This document shows positions 44,228 to 54,803 of a stretch of DNA of 64,000 nt, one piece after another. Position 1 is the stretch's first letter; each line of letters starts with the position of its first letter. The translations under genes were made by a program, and so were the position numbers. The notes under the pieces were generated by a model. It searched no databases. It was not told the origin of the DNA and saw nothing but the letters and a program-made list of their open reading frames with translations. The stretch is from Pedobacter sp. KBW06 (GTDB taxonomy: Bacteria; Bacteroidota; Bacteroidia; Sphingobacteriales; Sphingobacteriaceae): the NCBI RefSeq assembly GCF_003852525.1, contig NZ_QAJL01000001.1:854983-918982 (forward strand), in the 5' to 3' direction.

Positions 44228-47200
44228 ATGAATATAAAAAAACTATTGCTGATCATGCGACTCACCACCGTCATACTTTTAATGATCATTATGCAGGTCA
44301 GTGCGAATTCATTTGCACAGAAAATTACTTTGTCCGAAAAAAATGCGTCTTTGGAGAGCGTATTCAAGAAAATCAGCAAACAAATCGGATACGATTTCCT
44401 GGTCACAGGGACCATGCTTCAGGACAGTAAAAGCGTCACTATTAATGTGAAAAATGCAGATTTAATGCAAGTGCTTTACCTGATCTTTAAAGATCAACCC
44501 ATTGAATACAGGGTGGATGATAAAACTATTATCCTGTTAAAAAAATCAAATTCGACGATGGATAAACTGATATCCCGGTTTTCTTCTATAAACATTCAGG
44601 GCAGGGTCATAGATTCTTCCGGATCTGCCCTATCCGGCGCCACAGTAATGATAAAAGGTACGAATATGTCGGTAAGAACTAACGGTGACGGAAATTTTTA
44701 TCTGGAAAACATTGACGAGAATTCTGTAATTATAATTTCGTATTTAGGCTATGTTACCAGAGAACTAAAAGCCCAGCCGAAAATGGGTCAGATAACGTTA
44801 TCCCTGGACAGCAAGCGCCTGGAAGAAGTTAACGTAGTAAATACAGGTTACCAGACACTGTCAAAACAGAGGGCAACAGGTTCCTTTTCAAAGCCAGATA
44901 TGCAGGTTTATCAGGATAGAAGCGGTACCATGGACATTATTGGTCGTTTAGAGGGGTTGGTACCAGGAATGACCGTTATCAATACAACTACAGAAACCGG
45001 CGAGACATATAAAACCCCAGTCATCCGGGGAAAGAGTAGTATCGAACTCGATAATTCACCGCTATATGTCGTAAACGGGGTAATCGCAACCAACCTCAAC
45101 AGTCTTAATCCAAACGATGTAGCGGACATCACTGTTTTGAAAGATGCGGTTGCTGCGGCTATCTGGGGGGCAAAAGCTGCAAACGGAGTTATAGTGATTA
45201 CAACAAAATCCGGAACTAAAAACCAGAAGCTAAACATCAATTATTCAGGCTTTGTCAACTTCGGGGGTAAACCGGATTTTAACTATGGAAAATTGCTAAA
45301 TAGCCAGCAGTTCATACAGGCTTCAAAAGAGACATTCGATCCGCAACTTAACCAATGGGATTATTTATACAATTCAGTTATTGCTCCACATGAACTCATT
45401 TTGTATAACCAACATCGTGGCTTAATCTCCGATGCTGTTGCAAATAAAAGTCTGGATAGCTTATCGGGTATTAGTAACACCGCTCAAATCAAAGATCTGA
45501 TGTTTCAGAATGCTATGACGATTAACAATACCTTATCTCTTTCTGGCGGAAATAATCAATATTCTTTCTATGGCTCAGCTTCCTATACAAAAAATAAATC
45601 CAACACACCCGGGACAGAAAGCCAGACTTTTGGATTAAACTTTTCACAGGATATTAATATTTCTAAATTCCTTAAAATAGCATTGAATACTAGTTTCTCA
45701 GCTGATCCTATTAAGACAAAAAGGCCTGTGATTATCCAGGATAGATTCCTACCTTATCAGTTATTTCAAGATCCTGCGGGGAACCCGATCAACATGCCAT
45801 ATGTTCAAGGATGGTCAGCCGAAGCAAGAGCCGATTTTCAGGCAAGAAGCCGCATCAATCTTGACTATATTCCTCTGAATGAAATCAATTACGGGTATAC
45901 CCAAGGTAATAATCTTTCTGCGAATCTAGTTGGTAATGCCTGGTTGAAACTACTTCCTGGATTAACCTTTCATGGCACATATGGCTATACTAAAATTCCC
46001 GGTACAGTCAGATCTTACGATGACAATAGGCTATATCGTGTTAGAAAAGAATTACTGGGACTAACCGAAGCTGCCTCGGCAGACGTAGAGCCTGTTTACC
46101 ATTTGCCAACAACAGGGGGCACCTATTCACTTACTCATCGTGATCAACAGAATTATACCCTTAGAAATCAATTGGAGTACGTGCTGAACCCTGCAAAAGG
46201 AAGAGACCGTCTGACCTTACAGCTCGGTCAGGAAGCAAATGAACAGCTTTTCAAATCCAGTATTAACACTTTATATGGGTATGATGAAGCCCTGCAGACC
46301 TACGCGCAATTGGATTACAACGCGATTAATAGTATTTCTGATCCGGTGGATCCTGAAGGAGGATTTTTTGGTGGGGCAAACCCATTTGTTGAAACAGAAA
46401 GTAAAAGCCGTCTTATCTCCTATTTTGCTTTGGCAAGTTATACGCTGAACGAAAAATACAGTCTTGATGCAAGCTGGAGAATAGACCACAGCAATCTAAT
46501 AGGTTCTGATAAATCTTCACAGAATAAGCCAATTTGGAGTATAGGTGCAAAATGGAATGTAAGTAAGGAAGATTTCATGAAAAATTCGGGGCCACTGAGT
46601 GAACTGGGGGTTCGTGCAACTTATGGCATTACCGGAAATTCACCTTTCGTAGGTGCCTCTTCTTCCTATAATATATTATCCAGGGAATTAGGGAACTTCG
46701 GAGCCACTTACATTGGAGGTCCGGCTTATTTACTAAGCCGGCCGGCCAACAGAAAACTCAACTGGGAAAGTACACAGACCATAAACCTGGGGGTAGATTT
46801 TACTTTATGGAACAGGATAAGCGCAAGTATTGATCTGTATCGTAAAAAAACAACTGATCTTCTGGGGGAACGCAAATCGAATCCATTAACTGGCTACTCA
46901 AGTTTTTTAAGCAATATAGGTAATCTTGGAAACCAAGGAGTTGAACTCAGTATTCACAGCCGAAATATCGTCGGCGGATCCTTCGACTGGTCTTCGGATT
47001 TTACATTTGCTTACAATAAGAACAAATTGGTTAGTTATAGTGACCCAACCGACTTTGACAAGACGGGCTACAGCAGGATTTATGGGTCCAATGTTGTAGG
47101 CTATCCTCTGAATGCCTTGTTTGCTTACCAATATTCTGGGCTAGACAATTTAGGAGATCCAATGATCCGTCTAGCAGATGGTACAGTTACCAAAGAACCT

Positions 47201-47779
47201 GAGGTGGCAAAAGCAGAAGATGTGGTTTATAAAGGTTCTATAAATCCAAAATTCAGTGGAGGGCTTAACAACAGCCTTAGATACAAAGGATTTGGATTAA
47301 CAATTAACATGATATACAATCTTGGGCACGTGATGCGAGCTGAGGTAAATGAATTGTTTACAGGCAGACTAACACTAAAAAACCCAGGTCAATTTATAGG
47401 TAACATCCCTGCCTTATTTGCAGACCGTTGGAAAGTTCCTGGCGATGAGGCGACAAAAACAATCCCATCTTTTGTTTCAGACGGAGACGAAAGTGCAAGT
47501 CGCCGAGATGTAGAGTATTATACCAAAGCACATATCAATGTGGTCAGTGCCTCATATGCAAAAATACGCGACATAACCATATCTTATAGTTTATCGCCTG
47601 CTCTGCTTAAAAACTTGAAAATCGCGGGCGTACGCTTTAATGCACAAGCCACAAATTTCATGCTTTGGAAAGCTAATAACAGGGGGCTTGATCCTGAATT
47701 CCAGGATTTCTACAGTGGCACGCGCCGGTTGCCACAAAACAGACATACTTTCAGTCTTGGCGCAAACATCACTTTTTAA
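44228..47779 (+). CDS. SusC/RagA-family TonB-linked transporter with STN domain (locus D)
   Basis: This 1183-residue transporter, the largest of the four, has a signal peptide at about 1-29 (MRLTTVILLMIIMQVSANSF). Its domains are STN (about 32-105), a carboxypeptidase-regulatory-like domain (about 122-200, GRVIDSSGSALSGATVMIKG) and plug (about 210-345). The plug has the variant ITVLKDAVAAAIWGAKAANG, where Trp replaces the usual Tyr, and the barrel ends LGANITF. The plug variant sets it apart from A, B and C. It is followed by SusD after 12 bp and signals through STN to the FecR upstream. Substrate unknown. Confidence 0.93.
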   Translation: MNIKKLLLIMRLTTVILLMIIMQVSANSFAQKITLSEKNASLESVFKKISKQIGYDFLVTGTMLQDSKSVTINVKNADLMQVLYLIFKDQPIEYRVDDKTIILLKKSNSTMDKLISRFSSINIQGRVIDSSGSALSGATVMIKGTNMSVRTNGDGNFYLENIDENSVIIISYLGYVTRELKAQPKMGQITLSLDSKRLEEVNVVNTGYQTLSKQRATGSFSKPDMQVYQDRSGTMDIIGRLEGLVPGMTVINTTTETGETYKTPVIRGKSSIELDNSPLYVVNGVIATNLNSLNPNDVADITVLKDAVAAAIWGAKAANGVIVITTKSGTKNQKLNINYSGFVNFGGKPDFNYGKLLNSQQFIQASKETFDPQLNQWDYLYNSVIAPHELILYNQHRGLISDAVANKSLDSLSGISNTAQIKDLMFQNAMTINNTLSLSGGNNQYSFYGSASYTKNKSNTPGTESQTFGLNFSQDINISKFLKIALNTSFSADPIKTKRPVIIQDRFLPYQLFQDPAGNPINMPYVQGWSAEARADFQARSRINLDYIPLNEINYGYTQGNNLSANLVGNAWLKLLPGLTFHGTYGYTKIPGTVRSYDDNRLYRVRKELLGLTEAASADVEPVYHLPTTGGTYSLTHRDQQNYTLRNQLEYVLNPAKGRDRLTLQLGQEANEQLFKSSINTLYGYDEALQTYAQLDYNAINSISDPVDPEGGFFGGANPFVETESKSRLISYFALASYTLNEKYSLDASWRIDHSNLIGSDKSSQNKPIWSIGAKWNVSKEDFMKNSGPLSELGVRATYGITGNSPFVGASSSYNILSRELGNFGATYIGGPAYLLSRPANRKLNWESTQTINLGVDFTLWNRISASIDLYRKKTTDLLGERKSNPLTGYSSFLSNIGNLGNQGVELSIHSRNIVGGSFDWSSDFTFAYNKNKLVSYSDPTDFDKTGYSRIYGSNVVGYPLNALFAYQYSGLDNLGDPMIRLADGTVTKEPEVAKAEDVVYKGSINPKFSGGLNNSLRYKGFGLTINMIYNLGHVMRAEVNELFTGRLTLKNPGQFIGNIPALFADRWKVPGDEATKTIPSFVSDGDESASRRDVEYYTKAHINVVSASYAKIRDITISYSLSPALLKNLKIAGVRFNAQATNFMLWKANNRGLDPEFQDFYSGTRRLPQNRHTFSLGANITF

Positions 47780-47791
47780 ACATTTAATAAG

Positions 47792-49252
47792 ATGAAAATG
47801 TACAACTCTATTAAATTAAAGGCTACCTATATATTGCTGATTACTCTTCTGATTTCTTGTAAAAAAGATTTTATCGAGATTGTTCCTAAAGGAAACCTGA
47901 TTGCCTCTACGGCAGATGATTATCAATTATTATTAAACAACAATACGTTTTACAATTATGGAATTCAGTCGGGCTGGCATATCCCCATGCTGCTGGGGGA
48001 TGAATTGGCGGCCGAAGGACTCTACTTTAACTCTACCCAACCGATCGTAAGACGTTCATTTAAATGGGAACCTGTAATCTATGACCCCCTGGTGATCGGC
48101 GGCGATTTAAGGGAGTTTTTACGGAACTTGTATACGTGTAATTCTATTATCAATGAAGTAATGGGGGCAGAGGGAAATGTGCCACAAAAAAAATCCGTAT
48201 ACGCACAGGCTCTTGTAACCAGAGCATGGATTTACTTTCAACTGATTAACTTTTATGGTAAACCATATGATGCAGCAACAGCGGCACAGGATCCAGGCTT
48301 TCCTCTGATCATCAAGGACGACATCAATCAAAATTCGTTCGACAGAAGCACGGTTAAGGCAGTATACGACTTTATTGTTAAAGATCTGGTCACTGCAATC
48401 CCTGATCTTCCAATCCAAAATGGAGTCCGCACCAGGGTGTCAAAAGCTGCTGGTGAAGGATTGCTTGGAAAAGTATATCTTTTTATGGGTAAAAATACAG
48501 ATGCTTTGACGCAATTAAATGCGGCTATGAGCACAATTGCTTCCCAGACAAACGGACCTCGTCTTTACGATTATAATATAGAACTTGCTCCAGGTGGATC
48601 CTTTCTGCCAATCGGTAATTTAGGTCCTGCCGGACCGCTCACCAACATTAACGATTATACAGAATCAGTGTTGTTTAAGACCTTTCCCAATTTCAACAGT
48701 GCAAGTTATGGAAACATTGGAATGGTTATTAAGCCGGAAGTAGCTGCCCTATTTGGTGCATCTGATCTGCGGTTGAAGTTTTACACTAACAGAAACCCCA
48801 ACGGTTCGGTTAATCCCGGCGGCAGACTGCGTAAATATGTAAGATACTCTCGTTTCGGCCTGGAATTACCTGATGTATATATGCTTTTAGCAGAATGCCG
48901 CGCAAAACTGAACGACCTCCCAGGTGCAGTGGCAATTTTGGAGGCGTTTCGTAAACACAGGATGCCAGTTATCGATTCTACAGTGCCATCCCCGATTTCA
49001 ACTAACCGTTCCGCCTTGCTCCGCTTCATATTTGATGAACGAATCAGGGAATATGCCGAAGAAGGCTATCGTTGGTTTGATATGCGCAGACAATCGGTAG
49101 ATCCTGATTTTGCCGGGCAGGTCTTCACACACCGGGTGTATGCTGTAGATGGGGCAACGGAAACATTTACGCTGGATCAGCCAAACAGACTGGTGTTGAG
49201 GATTCCGCAGCCAATTATTGACGCCAATTCGGGTATGCCTAATAATCCCTAG
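47792..49252 (+). CDS. SusD/RagB-family outer-membrane lipoprotein (locus D)
   Basis: This 486-residue SusD-like lipoprotein has a lipobox at Cys23 (LLITLLISCKKDF). The family segment ALVTRAWIYFQLINFYGKPY lies at about 145-165, the VYLFMGKNTDALTQLN helices at about 228-245, and a C-terminal IFDERIREYAEEGYRWFDMRRQS block at about 410-430. The protein ends LRIPQPIIDANSGMPNNP rather than the FPVPxxDINxNPxLxQNPGY form of loci B and C, so it belongs to another SusD subfamily. A strong terminator-like hairpin follows it. Confidence 0.91.
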   Translation: MKMYNSIKLKATYILLITLLISCKKDFIEIVPKGNLIASTADDYQLLLNNNTFYNYGIQSGWHIPMLLGDELAAEGLYFNSTQPIVRRSFKWEPVIYDPLVIGGDLREFLRNLYTCNSIINEVMGAEGNVPQKKSVYAQALVTRAWIYFQLINFYGKPYDAATAAQDPGFPLIIKDDINQNSFDRSTVKAVYDFIVKDLVTAIPDLPIQNGVRTRVSKAAGEGLLGKVYLFMGKNTDALTQLNAAMSTIASQTNGPRLYDYNIELAPGGSFLPIGNLGPAGPLTNINDYTESVLFKTFPNFNSASYGNIGMVIKPEVAALFGASDLRLKFYTNRNPNGSVNPGGRLRKYVRYSRFGLELPDVYMLLAECRAKLNDLPGAVAILEAFRKHRMPVIDSTVPSPISTNRSALLRFIFDERIREYAEEGYRWFDMRRQSVDPDFAGQVFTHRVYAVDGATETFTLDQPNRLVLRIPQPIIDANSGMPNNP

Positions 49253-49267
49253 ACCTGATAACGCTCA

Positions 49268-49319
49268 ATACCTGTCTCATCTATCCGGAAGAAAATCTAG
49301 AAGGTGATGAGACAGGTAT
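49268..49319 (+). terminator. Terminator-like hairpin between susD and ABC genes of locus D
   Basis: A perfect 14-bp inverted repeat (ATACCTGTCTCATC at 49268-49281, its complement at 49306-49319) is followed by GTTTTAAATTTT. It sits 15 bp after the susD stop and 32 bp before the ABC ATPase ATG. It should end or attenuate the susCD transcript, so the ABC genes depend on read-through or their own promoter. Confidence 0.75.
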
Positions 49320-49351
49320 GTTTTAAATTTTATAATAAACCCAAAGAAAAA

Positions 49352-50293
49352 ATGAATAAAAGTTTAGTAAAGATTGAACATCTGTCACACCGATATGGCA
49401 AAGACTGGGCAATTCAGGATATTAATTTTGAAATTGACGAAGTTGGAGTATTGGGCCTGCTCGGATCCAACGGAGCAGGAAAATCCACCACAATGAACAT
49501 CCTTTGTGGGGTACTGAAACAAACTTCGGGCAAAGTATTGATCGATGGGATGGATCTGGCGAAAAACCCGGAATTAACAAAACGCTTGTTAGGCTTTCTT
49601 CCTCAAAATGCACCTTTATATTATGACTTTACAGTAGATGAATACCTGAACTATTGCGCATACTTGCGAGACATTGACAAAAAGAACGTCCGAAAAGCGG
49701 TAGATGAAGTAAAGGAAAAATGTGGCGTGACACATTTTAGCAAAAGACTACTCAGTAACCTCTCTGGAGGTTATCGCCAGCGCGTAGGTATTGCACAAGC
49801 CATCATCCATAAGCCAAAACTGGTTGTACTGGACGAACCTACCAACGGACTTGACCCAAACCAAATTTTGGAAGTCCGTAACCTTATTAAAGAGATAGCC
49901 GAAGAAAGGTCAGTCATTTTCTCTACCCATATTCTTTCCGAGGTTCAAGCTACCTGTAAAAAGATAAGAATGATCGAAAAAGGGAAAATGGTATTTGCTG
50001 ATACTATAGAAGCTTTTAACAATTACATCCAACCAGATGCAATGCTCGTTAATATGCTAAATCCGCCAACCACCGACGAATTAATGAGGATTCCCGGGGT
50101 ATCATCTGTAGAATGGATTTCAGAGCAAAACCTTAGGATAAGATTTAAACCAAACTACCCGATTTCTGAAAAAATTGTAGAGCAGAGCGTTCAGCAGGGC
50201 TGGCATCTGACAGAACTCATACTTGAGAAGAGCTCAATGGAAGAAATATTTGCCCAGCTATCCAACAAAGCTAAATCCCGACACCATGACTAA
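49352..50293 (+). CDS. ABC transporter ATP-binding protein, GldA-like (locus D)
   Basis: This 313-residue ATPase starts MNKSLVKIEHLSHRYGKDW. A longer in-frame start at 49304 lies inside the hairpin and is rejected. Walker A GSNGAGKST (about 42-50), signature LSGGYRQR (about 137-144), Walker B LVVLDEPTNGLDPNQ (about 157-171) and the H-loop STHILSE are intact. The C-terminal extension (about 225-313) includes SSMEEIFAQLSNKAKSR. It is a clear paralog of the locus B ATPase with identical length. Its stop overlaps the first permease start by 8 bp. It should energise the two GldFG fusions downstream. Confidence 0.93.
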   Translation: MNKSLVKIEHLSHRYGKDWAIQDINFEIDEVGVLGLLGSNGAGKSTTMNILCGVLKQTSGKVLIDGMDLAKNPELTKRLLGFLPQNAPLYYDFTVDEYLNYCAYLRDIDKKNVRKAVDEVKEKCGVTHFSKRLLSNLSGGYRQRVGIAQAIIHKPKLVVLDEPTNGLDPNQILEVRNLIKEIAEERSVIFSTHILSEVQATCKKIRMIEKGKMVFADTIEAFNNYIQPDAMLVNMLNPPTTDELMRIPGVSSVEWISEQNLRIRFKPNYPISEKIVEQSVQQGWHLTELILEKSSMEEIFAQLSNKAKSRHHD

Positions 50294-52493
50294 AATCGTT
50301 AAAATTGCCGGAGCAGAATTGAAAGTCTTATTCTATTCCCCAATCGCATGGCTGGTGCTGGTTATATTTACTGTTCATAATGGGATCAATTTTTTTGAAC
50401 TGCTTGGTTCTTTAAGGAAACAGTTGCTATTAGGCGATAACATCTCCATGATCACTGCAGAAGTCTTTAGTGGAATCTTCGGTCTTTTTACTAAAGCTCA
50501 GGACCATCTTTATCTGTATTTTCCATTATTAACTATGGGACTGATGAGTCGTGAAACCAGTAGCGGCTCGATTAAACTCTTATTATCTTCTCCCGTAAAG
50601 ATCAGAGAGATCATTATCGGAAAATATCTGGCAATGGTAATCTATTCACTGCTATTGATATCCTTATTGTTGTGTTATGTACTAGCGGGCTTTATCGCGA
50701 TTAAAGACATCGATTATACCTTGATTATCTCCGGACTCATGGGATTATTCCTGCTCATGTGTACCTTTTCAGCGATTGGACTATTCCTGTCTACTCTTAC
50801 CTCCTATCAGGTAGTTGCAGCGATTGGTACGCTTGTGGCTCTGGGAGGACTGCAATATATCGGGAGGGTTTGGCAAGGGACAGATATCTTGAGAGACATT
50901 ACCAGCTTTTTGTCCATATCATCCAAATCAAGCATCATGATCGGCGGTATGCTGACAAGCAGGGATATCTTATACTATTTGCTGATTATAACCTTATTTC
51001 TTTGTTTCAGCCTTTTTCGACTTCAATCCTTTTTAGAGCGAAAACATCCTTACTATGTAGCCGGTAAATACATTGTCATTATCCTAACCGTATTGCTGCT
51101 GGGGTATACAGCCGCCAGACCAGCATTTATTTATTATAAAGATATGACTACGAACAAAGTAAGGACTATCTCATTAAATAGCCAGAGAATAGCCAAGCAA
51201 ATCAAAGGAGAATTAAATATCGTCACTTATGTAAACCTACTCAGCAGCCAGTTTCAATATGGCATGCCTGAATCAAGGAACCAAGATCTTGAGTCTGTTG
51301 AAGGGTTCAGACGATTCATTCCTGGGCTTAAGATGAGCTATGTATATTACTATGACTATTCTTCTGCCCCCGGAATTTCACGGAATTTCATCAAAGGCCC
51401 CGGAGTTGACTTATCTAAGGGGGCCAAGCGTATGGCAGATTCAATGCAACTCGACATCAAAAAATTTCTGATGCCATCGGAAATCAAAAAACAAATAGAT
51501 CTTAGTGGAGAAGACAATAGACTAATCAGACGTTTGAGCTACAATGGAAAGTACACCTTTCTTCGTTTCTACAGCGACATGATTATTATCCCCACAGAGC
51601 AGGAAATGGCTAATGCACTGCAACGCCTGCTCATCCCCCCCCCACTCATTACTTTTATAAAGTCAAATTCTGAACGTAGCCCTTATAAACTGGGTGACAA
51701 AGGATATGCAACATTTTTTAGCCGTAAGGACTACAGGAGTGCTTTGATCAACTGCGGATTTGATTTGGCAGAAGTCGATTTAAAGAAATCTACTATCCCG
51801 GAAAAGACAACAATATTGGTTTTAATTGACCCTGAAGCTCCTTTATTGCACACTGAACAGAAAAAGATTGAAGAATATATCTCCAGGGGTGGCCATATGA
51901 TTATTGCCGGCGAACCGGGAAGGCAGGACTTAATCAATCCAGTTTTGCAGTCCGTTGGTATTGCTATGAAAGCTGTAAAAGTCATAGATACCACAAATGC
52001 TTCCCCGGAAATTATTTCCGCTAAGTTCGCTCCAGGCTCGTATGCCATAGATACTATTCTGCCCAAATTAGCGGCGTTTAATGCTAGTGTTGCCATGCCC
52101 GGGGTAGCGGAATTGAATGTAAAAAGTATCAGGGGTGTTATCACTGATACTATAATGAATAATCCGGCGGATCAAATGCCACTTATGGTTGCAGTTCGCA
52201 GAAAACTGGGCCATAAAGAACAACGTATTCTGGTGAGTGGAGATGCAGACTTTATTAGCAATGCAGGACTGATGCGTCGAAGTAATGGCACGCCATTTTT
52301 AGGACGGCAGCTCTTCAGCTGGTTAACGATGGGAGAATTCCCTGTTGATATTGACAGACCTGAGGCAAAGGATACTCAAATTAAGGTTAGCCGTAAAACC
52401 CTCACAATCCTTAAACTCTCTATTGTCTGGATACTTCCTGCGCTATTGATTGCATATGGCACCTATATGTTAACCAACCGAAAAAGAAAATAA
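50286..52493 (+). CDS. ABC-2 permease fused to GldG-like domain, first of tandem pair (locus D)
   Basis: This 735-residue fusion starts MTKIVKIAGAELKVLFYSPI. The GldF-like permease part (about 1-240, six helices, with MSRETSSGSIKLLLSSPVKI) is followed by a helix at about 258-276. A large extracytoplasmic GldG-like domain (about 280-700) includes VSGDADFISNAGLMRRS. A last helix (about 708-728) leads into NRKRK. The start overlaps the ATPase gene by 8 bp and the stop overlaps the next gene by 1 bp, so all three are translationally coupled. It probably forms a heterodimer with the next protein, whereas locus B has a single fusion. Confidence 0.87.
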   Translation: MTKIVKIAGAELKVLFYSPIAWLVLVIFTVHNGINFFELLGSLRKQLLLGDNISMITAEVFSGIFGLFTKAQDHLYLYFPLLTMGLMSRETSSGSIKLLLSSPVKIREIIIGKYLAMVIYSLLLISLLLCYVLAGFIAIKDIDYTLIISGLMGLFLLMCTFSAIGLFLSTLTSYQVVAAIGTLVALGGLQYIGRVWQGTDILRDITSFLSISSKSSIMIGGMLTSRDILYYLLIITLFLCFSLFRLQSFLERKHPYYVAGKYIVIILTVLLLGYTAARPAFIYYKDMTTNKVRTISLNSQRIAKQIKGELNIVTYVNLLSSQFQYGMPESRNQDLESVEGFRRFIPGLKMSYVYYYDYSSAPGISRNFIKGPGVDLSKGAKRMADSMQLDIKKFLMPSEIKKQIDLSGEDNRLIRRLSYNGKYTFLRFYSDMIIIPTEQEMANALQRLLIPPPLITFIKSNSERSPYKLGDKGYATFFSRKDYRSALINCGFDLAEVDLKKSTIPEKTTILVLIDPEAPLLHTEQKKIEEYISRGGHMIIAGEPGRQDLINPVLQSVGIAMKAVKVIDTTNASPEIISAKFAPGSYAIDTILPKLAAFNASVAMPGVAELNVKSIRGVITDTIMNNPADQMPLMVAVRRKLGHKEQRILVSGDADFISNAGLMRRSNGTPFLGRQLFSWLTMGEFPVDIDRPEAKDTQIKVSRKTLTILKLSIVWILPALLIAYGTYMLTNRKRK

Positions 52494-54730
52494 TGAATAA
52501 GATATATAAAATCGCACAAGCAGAACTCAAAAGTTTGTTTTACTCACCAATTGCTTGGCTCTCACTTGCTATATTCGCAGGGCAATCAGCTTTTAGTTTT
52601 CTCCAGGCTCTTGAAATGTACCGAGCTAACCTGGCCATGGGAATAGAGAAGACCTCTATGATCACAGGGGAAGTGTTCTCCAAGGGACTTTTCAGCAACG
52701 TTGCGGCACATTTGTACCTGTATATGCCCCTACTGACAATGGGTTTGATGAGTAGAGAAACCAGTAGCGGATCGATAAAGCTACTACAGTCAGCCCCTGT
52801 AAAAATAAAGGAGATCATCCTGGGAAAATATCTTGCAATGATGAGTTATGGCATACTAATGCTACTAATCCTGTTTGTATATTGTCTCATAGGATTTTTC
52901 ACCATTAAATCGATGGATATCCCGTTATTGATTCCCGGCTTGTTGTCTATTTATTTACTGCTTTGTACATATGTGGCCATCGGACTTTTTCTCTCCTGCC
53001 TGACAAATTACCAGGTAGTAGCCGCAGTCTGCACCCTGGCGGCTTTCGCCGCATTAAATTTCATCGGCACTGTAGGACAGGAAATTGACTTTATTCGTGA
53101 TCTGACCAGTGTTCTTTCCATTTCAGGAAGAACCTACCTGATGATTACAGGTCTTCTTTCCACTAAAGATGTGATCTACTTTATATTGATTATCATTCTT
53201 TTTCTATGCCTCAGCATCTTTCGTTTGGAGTCAGAGCGTGAATTCAAATCCATCATATTCGTCACCGGAAAATATGCGCTCTTATTTACTGTTGTAATCG
53301 GAATCGGGTATTTAACATCCAGGCCATCACTAGTCTTTTACAAGGATATGACCGTAACAAAGTCACTGACACTCACCCCCAACAGCCTAAAGATTGTCGA
53401 ACAGATTCGAGGGCCTTTCCGAGTCACGACTTATGTGAACCTGTTAAGTGGAAACCTGGATATCGGCTTACCGGCAAACCGCAATTCGGATTCAGAACAG
53501 CTATTAGACTATCAACGACTTATTCCAGGATTTCAGCATCGTTATGTCTACTATTATGACTATTCATCCGATAAAGGCACTTCCCGTAACTTTGTTAAAG
53601 GTCCAGACGATGATCTTGAGGCCAGCGCTAGCAAGTTCGCCGAAACGTTAGATCTGGATATTACTGATTTCCTTCCCCCGGTAAAGATTAGAAAATTAGT
53701 CAATCTCAAAGATGAGGATAATAAACTAATCAGGAGGCTAGAATATAATGGAAAATCAACATTTCTCCGCTTTTTTGGTGATCCGGAACGCTACGCTGGA
53801 GAAGCAGAAATTACAGCAGCAATCAGCCGGTTGATTACTGACGCGCCTAGAATCGCCTTTATGACAGGCCACAAGGAAAGAGACATTTACAAAGGAGGCG
53901 ACAAAGACTATAATGTAGTGACTCAGAAAGATTTCAGAAAATCACTGGTAAATCAGGGATTTGACATTTTTAATCTGGATCTAAGAACGGCCAATATTCC
54001 CGAAGATCTTGCAGCTCTTGTGCTGGCAGATCCCAGTGTTCCCTTAAGCATAGAGACACAACGGAAAATATTAACTTACCTAAAAGCTGGTGGGAATATG
54101 TTTATTGCGGCAGAGCCCGGGAAAAGAATGCTACTTAACCCTATTCTGGCTGCTGTTGGTTTAACAATTAGCGATAGTGCGGTGGTAAATCAAACTTCAG
54201 ACTATGCTCCGGATCTAATCTTTGGAAAGTTCGCAGACCATGCTGATATGATAGACAGCAACTTCAAATTCCTGAAGACATTCAATGCAGCAGTCGTTAT
54301 GAATGGATCTGCCGCAATTAAAACTCTGCCAGGTAGTGATTTCAAAGCGGAATCTGTATTAGTTAGTCCAGTAACAGCAACATTGGATAAAAATGATATT
54401 GAAAAAGGTAGCCTGCCGCTGATGATGGCAATGACCAGAAAACAGAAAGACAAAGAACAACGTATCATTGTATCCGGTGACGCAGATTTTATGAGCAACA
54501 TTGGATTACAAAGAGAGCAAGCAGCAAATTTTAATTTAATGACGGGAATTTTCAAATGGTTTAGCGATGGCAAATTACCAATTGATACGCGCAGACCCGA
54601 AGCACCGGACAACAGAGTATTGGCAAGCAATGAATCAATCTCTCTGTTAAAAATGCTCATGGTATGGGTAGCTCCTGGTCTGATACTGGCATTCGGAGCA
54701 GGTATTTTGACACTGAGAAAAAGACGTTAA
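52493..54730 (+). CDS. ABC-2 permease fused to GldG-like domain, second of tandem pair (locus D)
   Basis: This 745-residue protein is collinear with the previous one. The permease half (about 1-245) has MSRETSSGSIKLLQSAPVKI. The GldG-like half (about 280-705) has RIIVSGDADFMSNIGLQ and ends with PIDTRRPEAPDNRV, a last helix (about 715-738) and LRKRR. Its ATG shares one base with the upstream stop (TAATG). The pair shares long matching blocks (YVNLLS, VYYYDYSS, GTSRNFVKGP), pointing to tandem duplication. It is the last gene of locus D. No protease or MutS-like gene follows, unlike locus B. Confidence 0.87.
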   Translation: MNKIYKIAQAELKSLFYSPIAWLSLAIFAGQSAFSFLQALEMYRANLAMGIEKTSMITGEVFSKGLFSNVAAHLYLYMPLLTMGLMSRETSSGSIKLLQSAPVKIKEIILGKYLAMMSYGILMLLILFVYCLIGFFTIKSMDIPLLIPGLLSIYLLLCTYVAIGLFLSCLTNYQVVAAVCTLAAFAALNFIGTVGQEIDFIRDLTSVLSISGRTYLMITGLLSTKDVIYFILIIILFLCLSIFRLESEREFKSIIFVTGKYALLFTVVIGIGYLTSRPSLVFYKDMTVTKSLTLTPNSLKIVEQIRGPFRVTTYVNLLSGNLDIGLPANRNSDSEQLLDYQRLIPGFQHRYVYYYDYSSDKGTSRNFVKGPDDDLEASASKFAETLDLDITDFLPPVKIRKLVNLKDEDNKLIRRLEYNGKSTFLRFFGDPERYAGEAEITAAISRLITDAPRIAFMTGHKERDIYKGGDKDYNVVTQKDFRKSLVNQGFDIFNLDLRTANIPEDLAALVLADPSVPLSIETQRKILTYLKAGGNMFIAAEPGKRMLLNPILAAVGLTISDSAVVNQTSDYAPDLIFGKFADHADMIDSNFKFLKTFNAAVVMNGSAAIKTLPGSDFKAESVLVSPVTATLDKNDIEKGSLPLMMAMTRKQKDKEQRIIVSGDADFMSNIGLQREQAANFNLMTGIFKWFSDGKLPIDTRRPEAPDNRVLASNESISLLKMLMVWVAPGLILAFGAGILTLRKRR

Positions 54731-54803
54731 AAACTTATTTTACAATTCATTAATTATAATAGTGTCATAAAAATCACCGAGCTAGAGCAAATACCAGAAT
54801 TGA

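Noticed and set aside
49304..49351. Longer N-terminus of locus D ABC ATPase
   Set aside because: The start lies inside the 3' arm of the terminator-like hairpin, and the shorter form matches the locus B ATPase in length.
5533..54730. Polysaccharide utilisation loci
   Set aside because: No glycoside hydrolase, lyase, sulfatase, carbohydrate esterase or hybrid two-component regulator is encoded with any of the four SusCD pairs.
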